Shown here: positions 19,247-28,648 of the stretch, one piece after another
Layout of the letters: each line of letters begins with the position of its first letter
Position numbering within the stretch: position 1 is the stretch's first letter
Assembly (NCBI RefSeq): GCF_001021555.1
Contig: NZ_LDCP01000002.1
Span: forward strand, 558,001 to 622,000
Direction: 5' to 3'
Length of the DNA stretch: 64,000 nt
Origin: Aurantiacibacter marinus
Lineage (GTDB): Bacteria; Pseudomonadota; Alphaproteobacteria; Sphingomonadales; Sphingomonadaceae
The notes under the pieces: generated by a model
What the model was told of the DNA's origin: nothing
Database searches by the model: none
What the model saw: the letters and a program-made list of their open reading frames with translations, nothing else
Program-made: the position numbers and the translations under genes

Positions 19247-19343
19247 GGTGCTTCTCCTTCCGAAGCAGATGGCTGGATTGCCACCCGGTAAGAAGGTTAT
19301 GGCCGGCGCGTCCTTAGGTGAGCCTGAACTTGCGCGTTAGGCG

Positions 19344-19375
19344 GCGTTCAGGAAAGCGTTGAGTTTCCTGAACGC
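19344..19375. repeat. Perfect 12-bp inverted repeat downstream of the prolyl oligopeptidase gene
   Basis: GCGTTCAGGAAA (19344-19355) and TTTCCTGAACGC (19364-19375) are exact complements around GCGTTGAG. It starts two bases past the stop of the minus-strand peptidase gene and could act as an mRNA 3'-end stabiliser. Neither strand has a uridine run after it, so a simple intrinsic terminator is not supported. Confidence 0.45.
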
Positions 19376-19377
19376 AC

Positions 19378-21522
19378 TTACTCTTCGACTTCCAGTCCGG
19401 TCCAGTGTCCAAAAAAGCTCAAAATATCAGCTGCTTCGGCTATCGCCTTGTCCGTCGGCTTGCCCGATCCGTGGCCAGCGCGGGTCTCGATGCGGATCAA
19501 TTGTGGCCGTTCGCCCAAATCCGCTTCCTGTAAGGCAGCGGTGTATTTGAAGCTGTGCCCGGGCACCACCCGGTCATCTGTATCGGCTGTCGTTACCAGC
19601 AGTGCCGGATAATCCATGCCGCGCTGGATGTTATGGTATGGCGAATAGGCCCGCAGGATGCGCCAGTCATCCTCACGGTCGGGATGGCCGTAATCGTCCA
19701 CCCAGTATCGACCGGCAGTCCATTGGTCGAAGCGCAGCATATCCATCACGCCAACCGCCGCATTGCCCGCTGCAAACAGATCGGGACGCTGGTTGACCAC
19801 AGCGCCGACAAGCAGGCCGCCATTCGATCCGCCCTGAATGGCAAGCCCGCTTTCCGGCGTAACGCCTTCGGCCATCAGAAACTCACCGGCAGCGATAAAG
19901 TCGTCAAACACGTTCTGTTTGTTCGCGCGCCTGCCGCCATCGTGCCATGCCTTGCCATATTCGCCGCCGCCACGAATGTTGGCGAGGACATAGGCCCCGC
20001 CTGCTTCCACCCACGCGAGCCGCGATGCGGAAAAGCCTGGGCTGAGCGAGACGTCGAAGCCGCCATAGCCATAAAGCAAAGTAGGCACTGCCTCAGCTCT
20101 GGCAGCAACATCGGCGCGGCGTACGATGAACATCGGCACGCGGGTGCCGTCGCGGCTTTCATAGAAGCGCTGTTCGACCACAAAATCATCGGGTGAGAAG
20201 GTGACTTCGGGTGAGGCAAACACCGTGCTTTCGCCTGTGGTCACATCATAGCGATAGATCGTGCTGGGGCGATTGAAGCTGGAGAATGCGTAGAATGTCT
20301 CCGCATTGTCCGGACTGCCGCCAAAACCGCCTGCGCTGCCAAGGCCCGCAAATTCAATCTCGCGAACCAATTCGCCGCCGAGCGTATAAACGTATGCGCT
20401 GGAGGACGCGTCCTCCAGATATTCGACGATCAGATGACCACCGACCATGCCTGCACCGGCAATAGGCTGATCCTTCTCTGCCAGCACTTCGGTCCAACCG
20501 GCCGCAGCATTGTCCATGTCGATAGAGAGAATGCGGTAGAGCGGCGCCTCATGATTGGTCACGAAAAACAGGCGTGAGCCGACACTTTCGATCATGCTCC
20601 AACTGTTTTCGAAGCCGCTGACCAGCGGACGCGCCTGCCAACCGAGCGTATCACGCGCGGCAAGGTCAATCATATGCACTTCATAACGGGAATCGGTGCC
20701 GGTGGAGGACGTGACAATTGCCCAGCGGCCATCGTCGCTGGTGCCAGCGCTGTGATTGCGTTCCGGGAAGTCCGGCGTTGCGTACACAAGCTGATCAGAA
20801 GCCTGGTCCGTACCAAGCGCGTGGTAATAGACAGCCTGATTTGTGTTCAGCGCCTGAAAATCCTCACCCTCTTCGGGTTCGGGGAAGCGCGAATAGAGGA
20901 AGCCCTCCTCTCCCACCCATGAAAGGCCGGAGAATTTGACCCAGCGGATTTCGCCGCCAATGTGTTCGCCTGTTGCCACATCCAGTACGCGCACAATGCG
21001 CCAGTCGGTGCCGCCATCCTGCACGCTGTAAAGCAGTTTCGTCCCGTCAGGCGAAGGTACCCATCCACCCAGCGCCGTCGCGCCATCATCAGCCCATTCG
21101 TTCGGATCGATCAGCAGACGCGGCTCTCCCTCCAAACCGTCCCGAACATACAGAGGCGACTGGTTCTGGAGGCCCGAATTGCGGCTGTAGAAATAGCGGT
21201 CGCCGCGCGCGACGGGGACGGAGAAACGTTCGTAATCGGTCAGCTCGCCGATGCGGCTTGCAAACCAGTCCCGTGCAGGAAGATTTTCCAGATAGGCATC
21301 GGTGACCGCGTTCTGCCGCTCCACCCAATCGGCCACGTCTGGATTGTTGCGCACATCATCTTCGAGCCAGCGGTAAGGATCTGCGACCTTTTCGCCAAAG
21401 ATAGTCTCAACCACATCGCCGCGGCGGGTTTCAGGATAGTCGGGAGCTGTCATGTCCTGCGCGTTAGCGGGAATGGAGATTGTGGCAAGCAGCGTGGCTG
21501 CAGCAATAGCTGTTCGTTTCAT
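19378..21522 (-). CDS. Periplasmic prolyl oligopeptidase, family S9A
   Basis: Serine peptidase that cuts short peptides after proline, 714 residues with a signal peptide (cleavage after PANA). The N-terminal DPYRWLEDD motif is typical of S9A. A beta-propeller region follows (about 80-430), then the alpha/beta-hydrolase domain with RGGGEYGKAWHDGG and nucleophile Ser in GGSNGG (about residue 566). The acid is in TADTDDRVVPGHS (about 649) and the catalytic His in RAGHGSGKP (about 684), so all triad residues are present. A signal peptide on this family is common in sphingomonads and related groups. It is 77 bases from the serine hydrolase gene and on the same strand. Confidence 0.95.
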   Translation of the reverse strand: MKRTAIAAATLLATISIPANAQDMTAPDYPETRRGDVVETIFGEKVADPYRWLEDDVRNNPDVADWVERQNAVTDAYLENLPARDWFASRIGELTDYERFSVPVARGDRYFYSRNSGLQNQSPLYVRDGLEGEPRLLIDPNEWADDGATALGGWVPSPDGTKLLYSVQDGGTDWRIVRVLDVATGEHIGGEIRWVKFSGLSWVGEEGFLYSRFPEPEEGEDFQALNTNQAVYYHALGTDQASDQLVYATPDFPERNHSAGTSDDGRWAIVTSSTGTDSRYEVHMIDLAARDTLGWQARPLVSGFENSWSMIESVGSRLFFVTNHEAPLYRILSIDMDNAAAGWTEVLAEKDQPIAGAGMVGGHLIVEYLEDASSSAYVYTLGGELVREIEFAGLGSAGGFGGSPDNAETFYAFSSFNRPSTIYRYDVTTGESTVFASPEVTFSPDDFVVEQRFYESRDGTRVPMFIVRRADVAARAEAVPTLLYGYGGFDVSLSPGFSASRLAWVEAGGAYVLANIRGGGEYGKAWHDGGRRANKQNVFDDFIAAGEFLMAEGVTPESGLAIQGGSNGGLLVGAVVNQRPDLFAAGNAAVGVMDMLRFDQWTAGRYWVDDYGHPDREDDWRILRAYSPYHNIQRGMDYPALLVTTADTDDRVVPGHSFKYTAALQEADLGERPQLIRIETRAGHGSGKPTDKAIAEAADILSFFGHWTGLEVEE

Positions 21523-21599
21523 GCGACCTCAGAATTAGCGTTCGGAGTAATGGTAGGTAGTTGGCAACGAAGCCTGACCGATGCAAGACGGCTTAAGGA

Positions 21600-22979
21600 C
21601 TATTCATCCAGCGCGCCGAGCACATCGCGGGTAAAGGCCTCGATATCGAAGCCGGAGCCGCCCGCAGGGTCCTCCCCGCGCCGCACGATCACGAGATCAC
21701 GGCTGGGGATGACGACGATGAACTGCCCGCGATTTCCTGCCGCCAGAATAGTGTCCGCCGGAATGCCTTCGGAATTGTTGAGCAGCCACCAGCCTGCTCC
21801 GTAACCCCACCCGCTTGCGCCATTCGGTTGCGGCCCGCTGGGCGTGGAGACGTACTCCACCCAGTCTTCGGGCAGAATACGCGTTCCGTCCGGCAGGATG
21901 CCATCATCGAGGTGAAGCTGCCCGAGCTGCGCCAGATCGCGCGCGGTCGACCATACCTGGCTGGAGAGGATGTAATTGCCCTGCCAATCTGTCTCCGCAA
22001 TGGTGTGATCCATGCCGAACGCATCAAGCAGCGCGGATGGCGGAAGGTCAGAAAAAGTATGCTCAATTGCCTGCATTGCCGCAAGCGTATCGTTATTGGC
22101 GTAACGATAGGTGCTGCCGGGTTCAGTTATCAGCGGCCAGTCAACTGCCACCTCGTCCACCGTCGCTCCGCCGTAATAGAGCGGATCAGTGCGGTTGCCG
22201 GGCGTATCGGTATAGCGACCTGACGCCATGCGCAGCGCGTGATCGATTGTAATTGTAGCGCGTGGATCACGCTCCCCTTCGCCCAAGCCGGCGCTATAGG
22301 TGACATCGGCTTCACCGCGGTAAACTGCCGCCCCGACGAGGGTTGCGGCAATGCTCTTCGCGACGGACCATGTACGCTGGGGTACGTTCGGGCCATGATC
22401 CGACCCATAGGCTTCGCCAATCAATTTGCCCTCGCGCAAAATCACAACGGCGGTAGTCCGCGCGTCGGCACCATAAATCGGGCCAAAGCCAGCTTCCGCT
22501 AAAACACCATTTTCAGGCACTGCTGGCTCCAGAGCGAAGGCCCCGAACCGTGCGGCATTACGAAGGAAAATTTCGGTATCAGGCTCGGGCGCTTGTGCCC
22601 CAATCGGCAATATCGAGCACCCGCGATCAGGACGATGCATCGCGACACGCGGCAGCATGTCGTTGGCAAATAATACGCTGACGAAATCGATCACATCGTC
22701 AGCGCCGCGCTCGATCATCGCCGGCAGCGCCTCCACTATACCGTGAAGCGGTGCCTGGATACCTGTCAGTTCCCAACTCTCAACACTGCCTATGGAACGA
22801 GGCGCACCGAACAATTCCGCATTCGCAATCGCGCTGCACAGAAACATCGCCTTATAGCCCGCCGCCAGAGCGCGATCATACCGGGCATTGAGATCGGCTT
22901 GCGATTGTGCAGCGGCGGGGACGGTGAAGAGCAGCCCTGTGGTTGCCAGGGCAGCTGCGAACATGGTGGTGCGGATCAT
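21600..22979 (-). CDS. Secreted serine hydrolase, beta-lactamase/penicillin-binding fold (class C-like)
   Basis: A 459-residue secreted protein when started at 22979, which gives a clear signal peptide (MIRTTMFAAALATTGLLFTV..., cleavage after AAA). The longer frame upstream runs through the rplQ terminator and is rejected. The SxxK catalytic motif is SVAK (205-208), in the usual context RTWSVAKSIAATLVGAAV. A Tyr-containing YRYANN motif follows, and near the C-terminus GYGAGWWLLN fits the family. Such proteins act as esterases, peptidases or carboxypeptidases; clinical beta-lactamase activity is not implied. The gene starts just beyond the terminator of the ribosomal alpha operon, so it needs its own promoter. 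Confidence 0.88.
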   Translation of the reverse strand: MIRTTMFAAALATTGLLFTVPAAAQSQADLNARYDRALAAGYKAMFLCSAIANAELFGAPRSIGSVESWELTGIQAPLHGIVEALPAMIERGADDVIDFVSVLFANDMLPRVAMHRPDRGCSILPIGAQAPEPDTEIFLRNAARFGAFALEPAVPENGVLAEAGFGPIYGADARTTAVVILREGKLIGEAYGSDHGPNVPQRTWSVAKSIAATLVGAAVYRGEADVTYSAGLGEGERDPRATITIDHALRMASGRYTDTPGNRTDPLYYGGATVDEVAVDWPLITEPGSTYRYANNDTLAAMQAIEHTFSDLPPSALLDAFGMDHTIAETDWQGNYILSSQVWSTARDLAQLGQLHLDDGILPDGTRILPEDWVEYVSTPSGPQPNGASGWGYGAGWWLLNNSEGIPADTILAAGNRGQFIVVIPSRDLVIVRRGEDPAGGSGFDIEAFTRDVLGALDE

Positions 22980-23017
22980 GACACACACTGTGCCATCAGC
23001 CTGATAAAATGAAAGGG

Positions 23018-23057
23018 GCAAAAGAAAAGGGCCGCCGGATCGCTCCGACAGCCCTTT
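23018..23057 (-). terminator. Intrinsic terminator after rplQ
   Basis: On the minus strand AAAGGGC U GUCGGA pairs with UCCGGC G GCCCUUU around GCGA, followed by UCUUUU. It ends the rpsM-rpsK-rpoA-rplQ unit 25 bases past the rplQ stop and isolates it from the serine hydrolase gene. Confidence 0.9.
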
Positions 23058-23081
23058 CATTTGTTTCTTGGTGTGAGGCGG

Positions 23082-23501
23082 TTACGCGTCTGCGTATTCG
23101 TCTTCAGTCATCACCGGACCGCTGTCCTGACCCTTTGCGTCTGGGTCGCGATCGACGAATTCGATGTAGGCGATGGCGGCGGCATCACTGCCGCGGTAGC
23201 CGGCCTTGATGATCCGGCAATAGCCGCCATCACGATCGGAAAAACGCTCTGCCAATACTTCGAAAAGCTTCTTTTCCTGCGCTGCGTCCATCAAGCGGCT
23301 GTGCGCGAGACGACGGTTCGACAGGCCGCCACGCTTTGCCAGCGTGATCAGCTTTTCAACGTAGGGGCGAATTTCCTTCGCCTTGGCGGTGGTGGTAAGG
23401 ATCTGCTCGTGCTTGATCAGCGCAGCAGCCATGTTGCGGAACATGGCAGTACGGTGCTGAGACTTCCGGCTGAGCTTACGCCCTTTAATACCGTGACGCA
23501 T
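23082..23501 (-). CDS. rplQ: 50S ribosomal protein L17
   Basis: Large-subunit protein near the exit tunnel, 139 residues. It begins [20 protein letters not shown] and has the conserved [10 protein letters not shown] and [19 protein letters not shown] short acidic tail ([12 protein letters not shown]) extends beyond the usual bacterial core of about 120 residues. It is the last gene of the alpha operon, 91 bases after rpoA, and is followed directly by a strong terminator. Confidence 0.98.
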   Translation of the reverse strand: MRHGIKGRKLSRKSQHRTAMFRNMAAALIKHEQILTTTAKAKEIRPYVEKLITLAKRGGLSNRRLAHSRLMDAAQEKKLFEVLAERFSDRDGGYCRIIKAGYRGSDAAAIAYIEFVDRDPDAKGQDSGPVMTEDEYADA

Positions 23502-23592
23502 GATTGGTTACTCCAGTTTGAAAAAGGCCCGTATTAGGTAGCCCAGTGCAGGCGGCAGTCAGGGTCGCCGCCCATCACCCTGTTAGTGGCAA

Positions 23593-24648
23593 TTAACCGA
23601 GCAGTTCCTGCTCAAGCTTCTTGGCCATTTCCTCGATGTTTTCCGGCGGCCAGCCAGGGATATCCATGCCGAGGCGCAGACCCATGCTGGAAAGCACTTC
23701 CTTGATCTCATTAAGCGACTTGCGGCCGAAGTTCGGCGTACGCAGCATCTCTGCTTCGGTCTTCTGGACCAGATCGCCGATGTAGATGATGTTGTCGTTC
23801 TTGAGGCAATTTGCCGAACGGACACTGAGTTCCAGCTCGTCCACCTTCTTGAGAAGGTAACGGTTGAGCTGGTTCGTGTCACTTTCCTGCGGCTCTGCAG
23901 CGACGCCAATCATGGCGGCCTGCGGCTGCGGGATGCCGTCTTCGAAGTGGACGAACAGCGTCAGCTGGTCCTGCAGGATGCGCGCTGCATAGGCAATCGC
24001 ATCTTCAGGGGTGACGGTGCCGTCCGTTTCGATCGTCAGGCTCAGCTTGTCGAAGTCGAGTTCCTGACCAACGCGGGCATTTTCGACCTTGTAGCTGACC
24101 TGCTTGATCGGCGAATAGAGTGAGTCAACCGGGATCAGGCCGATCGGCGCATCAGCCGGACGGTTAGCCACGGCCGGCGAATAGCCCTTACCGGTATCGG
24201 CAGTCAGCTCCATATTAAGCGTTGCGCCTTCATCGAGGTGACACAGCACGAGATCCTTGTTGAGGATTTCGATGTCGCCAGACACGGCGATATCGCCGGC
24301 CTTCACATCACCTGGACCAGTAGCGGAAAGCTGCAGACGCTTGGGGCCTTCACCTTCCATCTTGAGGGCGATCTGCTTCACGTTGAGCACGATGTCGGTT
24401 ACGTCTTCACGCACACCGGCAAGGCTACTGAATTCGTGCAGCACGTTTTCGATCTTGATCGACGTAATGGCTGCGCCCTGAAGGCTGGCGAGCAGCACGC
24501 GGCGCAGCGCATTGCCGAGTGTCAGACCATAGCCACGCTCGAGCGGCTCAGCGACGAAAGTCGCTTTGCGCTTCTTGTCGTTGCCTTCCTTGACGTCGAG
24601 AGTGTTGGGCTTCTTCAGTTCCTGCCAGTTCTTGGTATTGACGGACAT
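23593..24648 (-). CDS. rpoA: RNA polymerase alpha subunit
   Basis: Assembly platform of RNA polymerase and contact for activators, 351 residues. The N-terminal domain shows [20 protein letters not shown] and [17 protein letters not shown], the dimerisation region. A flexible linker follows residue 240 or so. The C-terminal domain has [20 protein letters not shown] and [20 protein letters not shown], the helices that contact UP-element DNA. It lies between rpsK and rplQ as in most bacteria. A longer than usual 112-base gap separates it from rpsK. Confidence 0.99.
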   Translation of the reverse strand: MSVNTKNWQELKKPNTLDVKEGNDKKRKATFVAEPLERGYGLTLGNALRRVLLASLQGAAITSIKIENVLHEFSSLAGVREDVTDIVLNVKQIALKMEGEGPKRLQLSATGPGDVKAGDIAVSGDIEILNKDLVLCHLDEGATLNMELTADTGKGYSPAVANRPADAPIGLIPVDSLYSPIKQVSYKVENARVGQELDFDKLSLTIETDGTVTPEDAIAYAARILQDQLTLFVHFEDGIPQPQAAMIGVAAEPQESDTNQLNRYLLKKVDELELSVRSANCLKNDNIIYIGDLVQKTEAEMLRTPNFGRKSLNEIKEVLSSMGLRLGMDIPGWPPENIEEMAKKLEQELLG

Positions 24649-24760
24649 GGACTTCCCCTAAAGGTAATATGTGGCGCACAAGCCGCGGGGCAATTGACCG
24701 CCGCGGCTGATGCAAATGACTGTTTGTGCGAGGACCGATTGCCCTCGCGGCAGACTTCGA

Positions 24761-25150
24761 TCAGACGCGACGACGCTTTGACGGGCGAACACCGTTATGC
24801 GGGATCGGCGTTACGTCGCGGATGCTGGTGATATTAAAGCCCACCGCCTGCAACGCACGCAGTGCACTTTCACGGCCCGAACCCGGGCCCTTGATTTCAA
24901 CTTCCAGCGTACGCACACCATGATCGGCGGCCTTCTTGCCGGCGTCATCAGCGGCGACCTGCGCTGCATAGGGAGTCGACTTGCGGCTGCCCTTGAAGCC
25001 CATCGCGCCTGCACTGGACCAACTGATAGTGTTGCCCTGCGCATCGGTGATAGTGATCATCGTGTTGTTGAAGCTGGAGTTGACGTGCGCAACACCGCTT
25101 GAAATATTCTTTTTATCGCGGCGCCTTACTCGGCCTGGTTCGCGTGCCAT
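24761..25150 (-). CDS. rpsK: 30S ribosomal protein S11
   Basis: Platform protein of the small subunit, 129 residues. The conserved [39 protein letters not shown] and [17 protein letters not shown] are seen, with the basic C-terminal [14 protein letters not shown] that contacts the mRNA exit channel. It is the second gene of the alpha operon, 66 bases after rpsM. Confidence 0.98.
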   Translation of the reverse strand: MAREPGRVRRRDKKNISSGVAHVNSSFNNTMITITDAQGNTISWSSAGAMGFKGSRKSTPYAAQVAADDAGKKAADHGVRTLEVEIKGPGSGRESALRALQAVGFNITSIRDVTPIPHNGVRPSKRRRV

Positions 25151-25216
25151 TGTTCGTGTTCCTCGTAACTCGAAAGAAGGGAAAAGCTGTGACCCAGGTT
25201 GCCCCAGGCCTCGCGC

Positions 25217-25585
25217 TTACTTCTTCTTGCCGGCAATCGGCTTGGCCTTACCCTTGCGGGTGCGGGCGTTGGTGTGGGTGCGCTGACCGCGGACGGGAAG
25301 GCCCTTACGGTGACGCAGGCCACGATAGCAGGCGAGGTCCATCAGGCGCTTGATATTCATCGCAGTGTCACGACGAAGATCGCCTTCCACGGTGATATCA
25401 GAATCGATGGTTTCACGGATCTGCACGACTTCACCATCGGTCAGGTCCTGCACGCGGCGGGAATGATCAATGCCGATTGTGTCGACGATCTTGCGGGCCG
25501 TGGTCGGTCCGATTCCGTGAATATAGGTAAGCGCGACAATCACGCGTTTGTTGGTGGGGATGTTTACCCCGGCAATTCGAGCCAC
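25217..25585 (-). CDS. rpsM: 30S ribosomal protein S13
   Basis: Head protein of the small subunit that contacts L5 across the subunit bridge, 122 residues. [27 protein letters not shown], the [20 protein letters not shown] segment and the lysine-rich tail ([12 protein letters not shown]) are present. It heads the alpha operon. A 297-base spacer with a good sigma70-type promoter separates it from the SRPBCC gene upstream, so this unit can be transcribed independently of the spc operon. Confidence 0.98.
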   Translation of the reverse strand: MARIAGVNIPTNKRVIVALTYIHGIGPTTARKIVDTIGIDHSRRVQDLTDGEVVQIRETIDSDITVEGDLRRDTAMNIKRLMDLACYRGLRHRKGLPVRGQRTHTNARTRKGKAKPIAGKKK

Positions 25586-25845
25586 TTATTAGTTCTCCAT
25601 GCTCCACAGAAGCTTTGCTGGACCCGGCAAACGGGCGGCGCGCTTCTATCTCATAGCGGTTGCGTTTCGCCCGAAGCCGGGAATTGAAAAATCAAGGTCA
25701 GCATGAAAGCCGGCCTGAATCGGTCAAGTCTCTGCAAATGGACGATTGGTAGGCGCAAATAGGGTGATTCCCCCTCCACGTCAACAGGCGAAAGCGAGCC
25801 AGCGGTTCCCACTGCCCGTTTCCGGTCTTCCCGTTATCCTTTTGG

Positions 25846-25874
25846 CTTATAGCGAGCCTGCGAGCCCTAGTCAA
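25846..25874 (-). promoter_or_regulatory. Sigma70-type promoter of the rpsM (alpha) operon
   Basis: On the minus strand TTGACT (25874-25869) and TATAAG (25851-25846) are separated by exactly 17 bases, close to the housekeeping consensus. Transcription would start near 25839 and give a leader of about 250 bases. The leader has no gene I can support. In E. coli the alpha operon is autoregulated through its leader by S4; rpsD is not in this cluster, so that circuit is not assumed here. Confidence 0.7.
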
Positions 25875-25882
25875 AACAGCCG

Positions 25883-26431
25883 TTAACTTTGGTCAACCGC
25901 ACCGCCCAATCGGTTGACCAGGTCGCCTAGAAACTCAGCTTGCACCCCGTCAACGACTGGTCCGAATTGCGCGACCGGAAATCGCGCTTGCCCGCCGGCG
26001 ATATAATCCCAGGTAATACGGATACCACCATCATCTTCGGATAGCGTAACGGTCAAGGTGCCCACCAGTCCTTCGGACTGCAGCGGCCCCAGCGATCCGG
26101 ACATGCGCAGCATCGTTCCAGGCATTACCATCACAACGCGCATATGCTCGACAGATCCGGCAGCCCAATCACCGTTTGCGGGCAGGCTTTCGCAGAAACA
26201 ACCACCCGCCCGGGATTCAAGATGCAAATTTGCGGAATCGTTGGACCAAGTGTGGCTCCACCACTGTTCCGGGTGAACAAGTTCTTCCCAGACAGCTGAC
26301 CTATCAGCTGCCACGATTACAGAATGTGAACTGGCGAAACCGCCATGCTCGGATTCGATGATCTCGGCAGCTGCGGGCCCTGCATAAAGTAAGGCTGCGG
26401 CCACCAAAGCGGCGACGTAAAATCTGTTCAT
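25883..26431 (-). CDS. Secreted SRPBCC-domain protein inserted in the ribosomal cluster
   Basis: A 182-residue protein with a signal peptide (MNRFYVAALVAAALLYAGPAAA) and one START/Bet v1-like SRPBCC domain. The hallmarks are SHSVIVAADRSAVWEELVHPEQWWSHT..., then MRVVMVMPGTMLRMSGSLGPLQ and GIRITWDYIAGG. The fold is a deep hydrophobic-ligand cavity; the ligand is unknown. It sits 38 bases downstream of adk in the same direction, where relatives go directly from adk to rpsM, so it probably rides on spc-operon transcription. Its base composition is somewhat lower in G+C than the ribosomal genes around it. Confidence 0.82.
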   Translation of the reverse strand: MNRFYVAALVAAALLYAGPAAAEIIESEHGGFASSHSVIVAADRSAVWEELVHPEQWWSHTWSNDSANLHLESRAGGCFCESLPANGDWAAGSVEHMRVVMVMPGTMLRMSGSLGPLQSEGLVGTLTVTLSEDDGGIRITWDYIAGGQARFPVAQFGPVVDGVQAEFLGDLVNRLGGAVDQS

Positions 26432-26469
26432 TCCTCATCCCTTTGTTGGGACAAAAAATAAGCAAACAC

Positions 26470-27120
26470 TCAACCGGCTGCCAGGACTTTCTCGATCGCG
26501 GTCGTGACATTATCGATGGTGGCCATGCCATCAACGCGTTGTACAATGCCGCGAGCATCGTAAATCGGCAGAATTGGCGCAGTTTTCGCACGATATTCGT
26601 TCATGCGGGTCCGCACCGTTTCCTCGGTGTCGTCAGGACGCCGCTTGAACGCGGTTAAACCGCACTTGTCGCAAACGCCTTCCACGGTCGGCATCTTGTG
26701 CCTGTCGTGGTAACCTTCGCCGCAATTTTCGCAGGTGAAGCGGCCCGTCACGCGGTCAACCAGCGCTTCCTCATCAACCAACAGTTCGATGACATGATCC
26801 AATTTGCGGCCATGCTTGCTGAGGATTTCATCCAGCGCATGGGCCTGCGCCTCGGTCCGCGGATAGCCATCGAAAATTGCGCCAACCTTGTCGCCCATAT
26901 CCGACAGCTTGGCGTCGATCATGGCGGACACGATATCGTCGGAAACCAGCTCGCCAGCATCCATTACCGAAGCTACGCGGCGACCGAGATCGGTATCGGC
27001 CTTGCGCGTTTCGCGCAGCATGTCTCCGGTCGAAAGCTGCAGCATACCGTGATGCTCAACCAGCAAGTTGGCCTGTGTGCCCTTGCCTGCACCGGGAGGG
27101 CCCAAAAGGATGATGTTCAT
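26470..27120 (-). CDS. adk: Adenylate kinase, zinc-type long form
   Basis: Interconverts ATP, AMP and ADP, 216 residues. The P-loop is GPPGAGKGT near residue 7, then LSTGDMLR and DGYPRTEAQA for AMP binding. The LID domain carries four cysteines in CENC and CDKC, a structural zinc site. Zinc-type LIDs are usual in Gram-positives and scattered among alphaproteobacteria. It follows secY by 56 bases, the classical end of the spc operon. Confidence 0.98.
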   Translation of the reverse strand: MNIILLGPPGAGKGTQANLLVEHHGMLQLSTGDMLRETRKADTDLGRRVASVMDAGELVSDDIVSAMIDAKLSDMGDKVGAIFDGYPRTEAQAHALDEILSKHGRKLDHVIELLVDEEALVDRVTGRFTCENCGEGYHDRHKMPTVEGVCDKCGLTAFKRRPDDTEETVRTRMNEYRAKTAPILPIYDARGIVQRVDGMATIDNVTTAIEKVLAAG

Positions 27121-27176
27121 GCCAAGATGCTCATTGTGCCAGCGATTCCCCGTAAAATTGAGCCAGCACCGCCAGC

Positions 27177-28541
27177 TTAGCGCGTCCGGCCTTTCAGCTT
27201 GGCCTTCTTGATAAGATCACCATACTGATGCGCGAGCAGATGTGATTGGATCTGGCTGATGGTATCCACAGTCACGTTGACGACAATAAGCAGACTGGTG
27301 CCGCCAAGAAAGATCGGGATGCCCGTTTGCGCGATGCCCCATTCTGGAATGACACAAACCAGTGTGAGATAAATCGCTCCGACCACCGTAATGCGCGACA
27401 GCACATAATCGATATATTCTGCAGTTCGCTTGCCTGGGCGGATGCCTGGAATGAAGCCACCCTGCTTTTTCAGGTTCTCTGCAGTATCTTCAGGATTGAA
27501 GACAACTGCGGTGTAAAAGAAGCAGAAGAAGATAATGCCGGCAGCATACAGCGCCATGTAGAGTGGTTGGCCATGCGCCAGATACTGGTTTAGCGACTGG
27601 ATGAAGCTGCCCGACCCGCTGGTCGTATCAATCGAATTGCCGGCAAACTGCGTGATCGTCAGCGGCAGCAACAGCAGCGAACTTGCGAAAATCGGCGGAA
27701 TAACACCGGCGGTGTTGAGCTTCAGCGGCAGATGTGAACGATCCGCCTGCATGCCGCCGCGCTGCTGGGCGCGTTTGGGATACTGGATCAGCAAGCGGCG
27801 CTGGGCACGCTCCACGAAGCAGATGACCAGAATGAGACCAATTATCATGAACAGCATTCCGCCGATCACGATGCCGCTGATGGAACCGGTGCGGCCGCCC
27901 TCGAACAGATTGACAGCAAAGCTTGGGAACTGGGCAACAATACCCGCCATAATGATCAGCGATACGCCGTTACCGATACCGCGACTGGTGACCTGTTCAC
28001 CCAGCCACAGCAGGAACATGGTTCCACCAACGAGGTTGATCACCGTCACAATACGAAACTGGATGCCTGGATCGACCACGGCCTGCAGACCGCTTTGCGC
28101 GCCATAGGCTTCAAGCCCACTGGCGAGGAACCAACCCTGGATCGCGCACAGGAACACTGTGCCGTAACGCGTATATTGATTGAGTTTCTTGCGACCTGCT
28201 TCGCCTTCCTTCTTGAGCGCCATCAGGCTGGGGTGCAGCGATGATGCGAGCTGGATGACGATGGAAGCGGTGATGTATGGCATTACACCAAGCGCGATCA
28301 GGCTCATCCGCTCAAGCGAACCGCCAGAGAACATGTTGAACATATCCAGGATGCCGCCGCGCGTCTGGTCATAAAGCGTTTCCAGAACCATCGGATTCAC
28401 GCCGGGAAGCGGAACGAAGCTGAGGAAACGGAATACGATCAGTGCACCGATGGTGAACATGATTCGCTGCTTGAGCTCGGTCGCCTTGCCAAAATTGGCA
28501 AGGCTGAGCGTGCTGGCGATATTATCGGCGCGAGATGACAT
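27177..28541 (-). CDS. secY: Protein translocase subunit SecY
   Basis: Pore-forming subunit of the Sec translocon, 454 residues with ten membrane helices. Conserved features include FRFLSFVPLPGVNP in helix 1, the plug region with LDMFNMFSGGSLERMSLIALG, PYITASIVIQL, and the C-terminal cytoplasmic loop around GFIPGIRPGKRTAEYIDYVL (ribosome and SecA contact). It follows rplO after a 107-base spacer that contains a stable hairpin. Confidence 0.99.
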   Translation of the reverse strand: MSSRADNIASTLSLANFGKATELKQRIMFTIGALIVFRFLSFVPLPGVNPMVLETLYDQTRGGILDMFNMFSGGSLERMSLIALGVMPYITASIVIQLASSLHPSLMALKKEGEAGRKKLNQYTRYGTVFLCAIQGWFLASGLEAYGAQSGLQAVVDPGIQFRIVTVINLVGGTMFLLWLGEQVTSRGIGNGVSLIIMAGIVAQFPSFAVNLFEGGRTGSISGIVIGGMLFMIIGLILVICFVERAQRRLLIQYPKRAQQRGGMQADRSHLPLKLNTAGVIPPIFASSLLLLPLTITQFAGNSIDTTSGSGSFIQSLNQYLAHGQPLYMALYAAGIIFFCFFYTAVVFNPEDTAENLKKQGGFIPGIRPGKRTAEYIDYVLSRITVVGAIYLTLVCVIPEWGIAQTGIPIFLGGTSLLIVVNVTVDTISQIQSHLLAHQYGDLIKKAKLKGRTR

Positions 28542-28601
28542 CTGAAGCCTTAATCCTGATCAAGTCGCCGGACCCTCCCCGGCTCTGGAGAGCTAGATAG
28601 T

Positions 28602-28634
28602 GAGGCGCGGGCCCGATGTCGAACCCCGCGCCTC
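28602..28634 (-). repeat. Intercistronic hairpin between rplO and secY
   Basis: GAGGCGCGG (28602-28610) pairs perfectly with CCGCGCCTC (28626-28634), and one more T-A pair flanks it. On the minus strand no uridine run follows, so it is unlikely to terminate secY transcription. An mRNA-processing or stability role is possible. Confidence 0.5.
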
Positions 28635-28648
28635 AATTTTGTCCCAGC

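Noticed and set aside
28602-28634. Hairpin after rplO as a terminator
   Set aside because: On the transcribed strand no uridine run follows, and secY must be expressed from the same operon.
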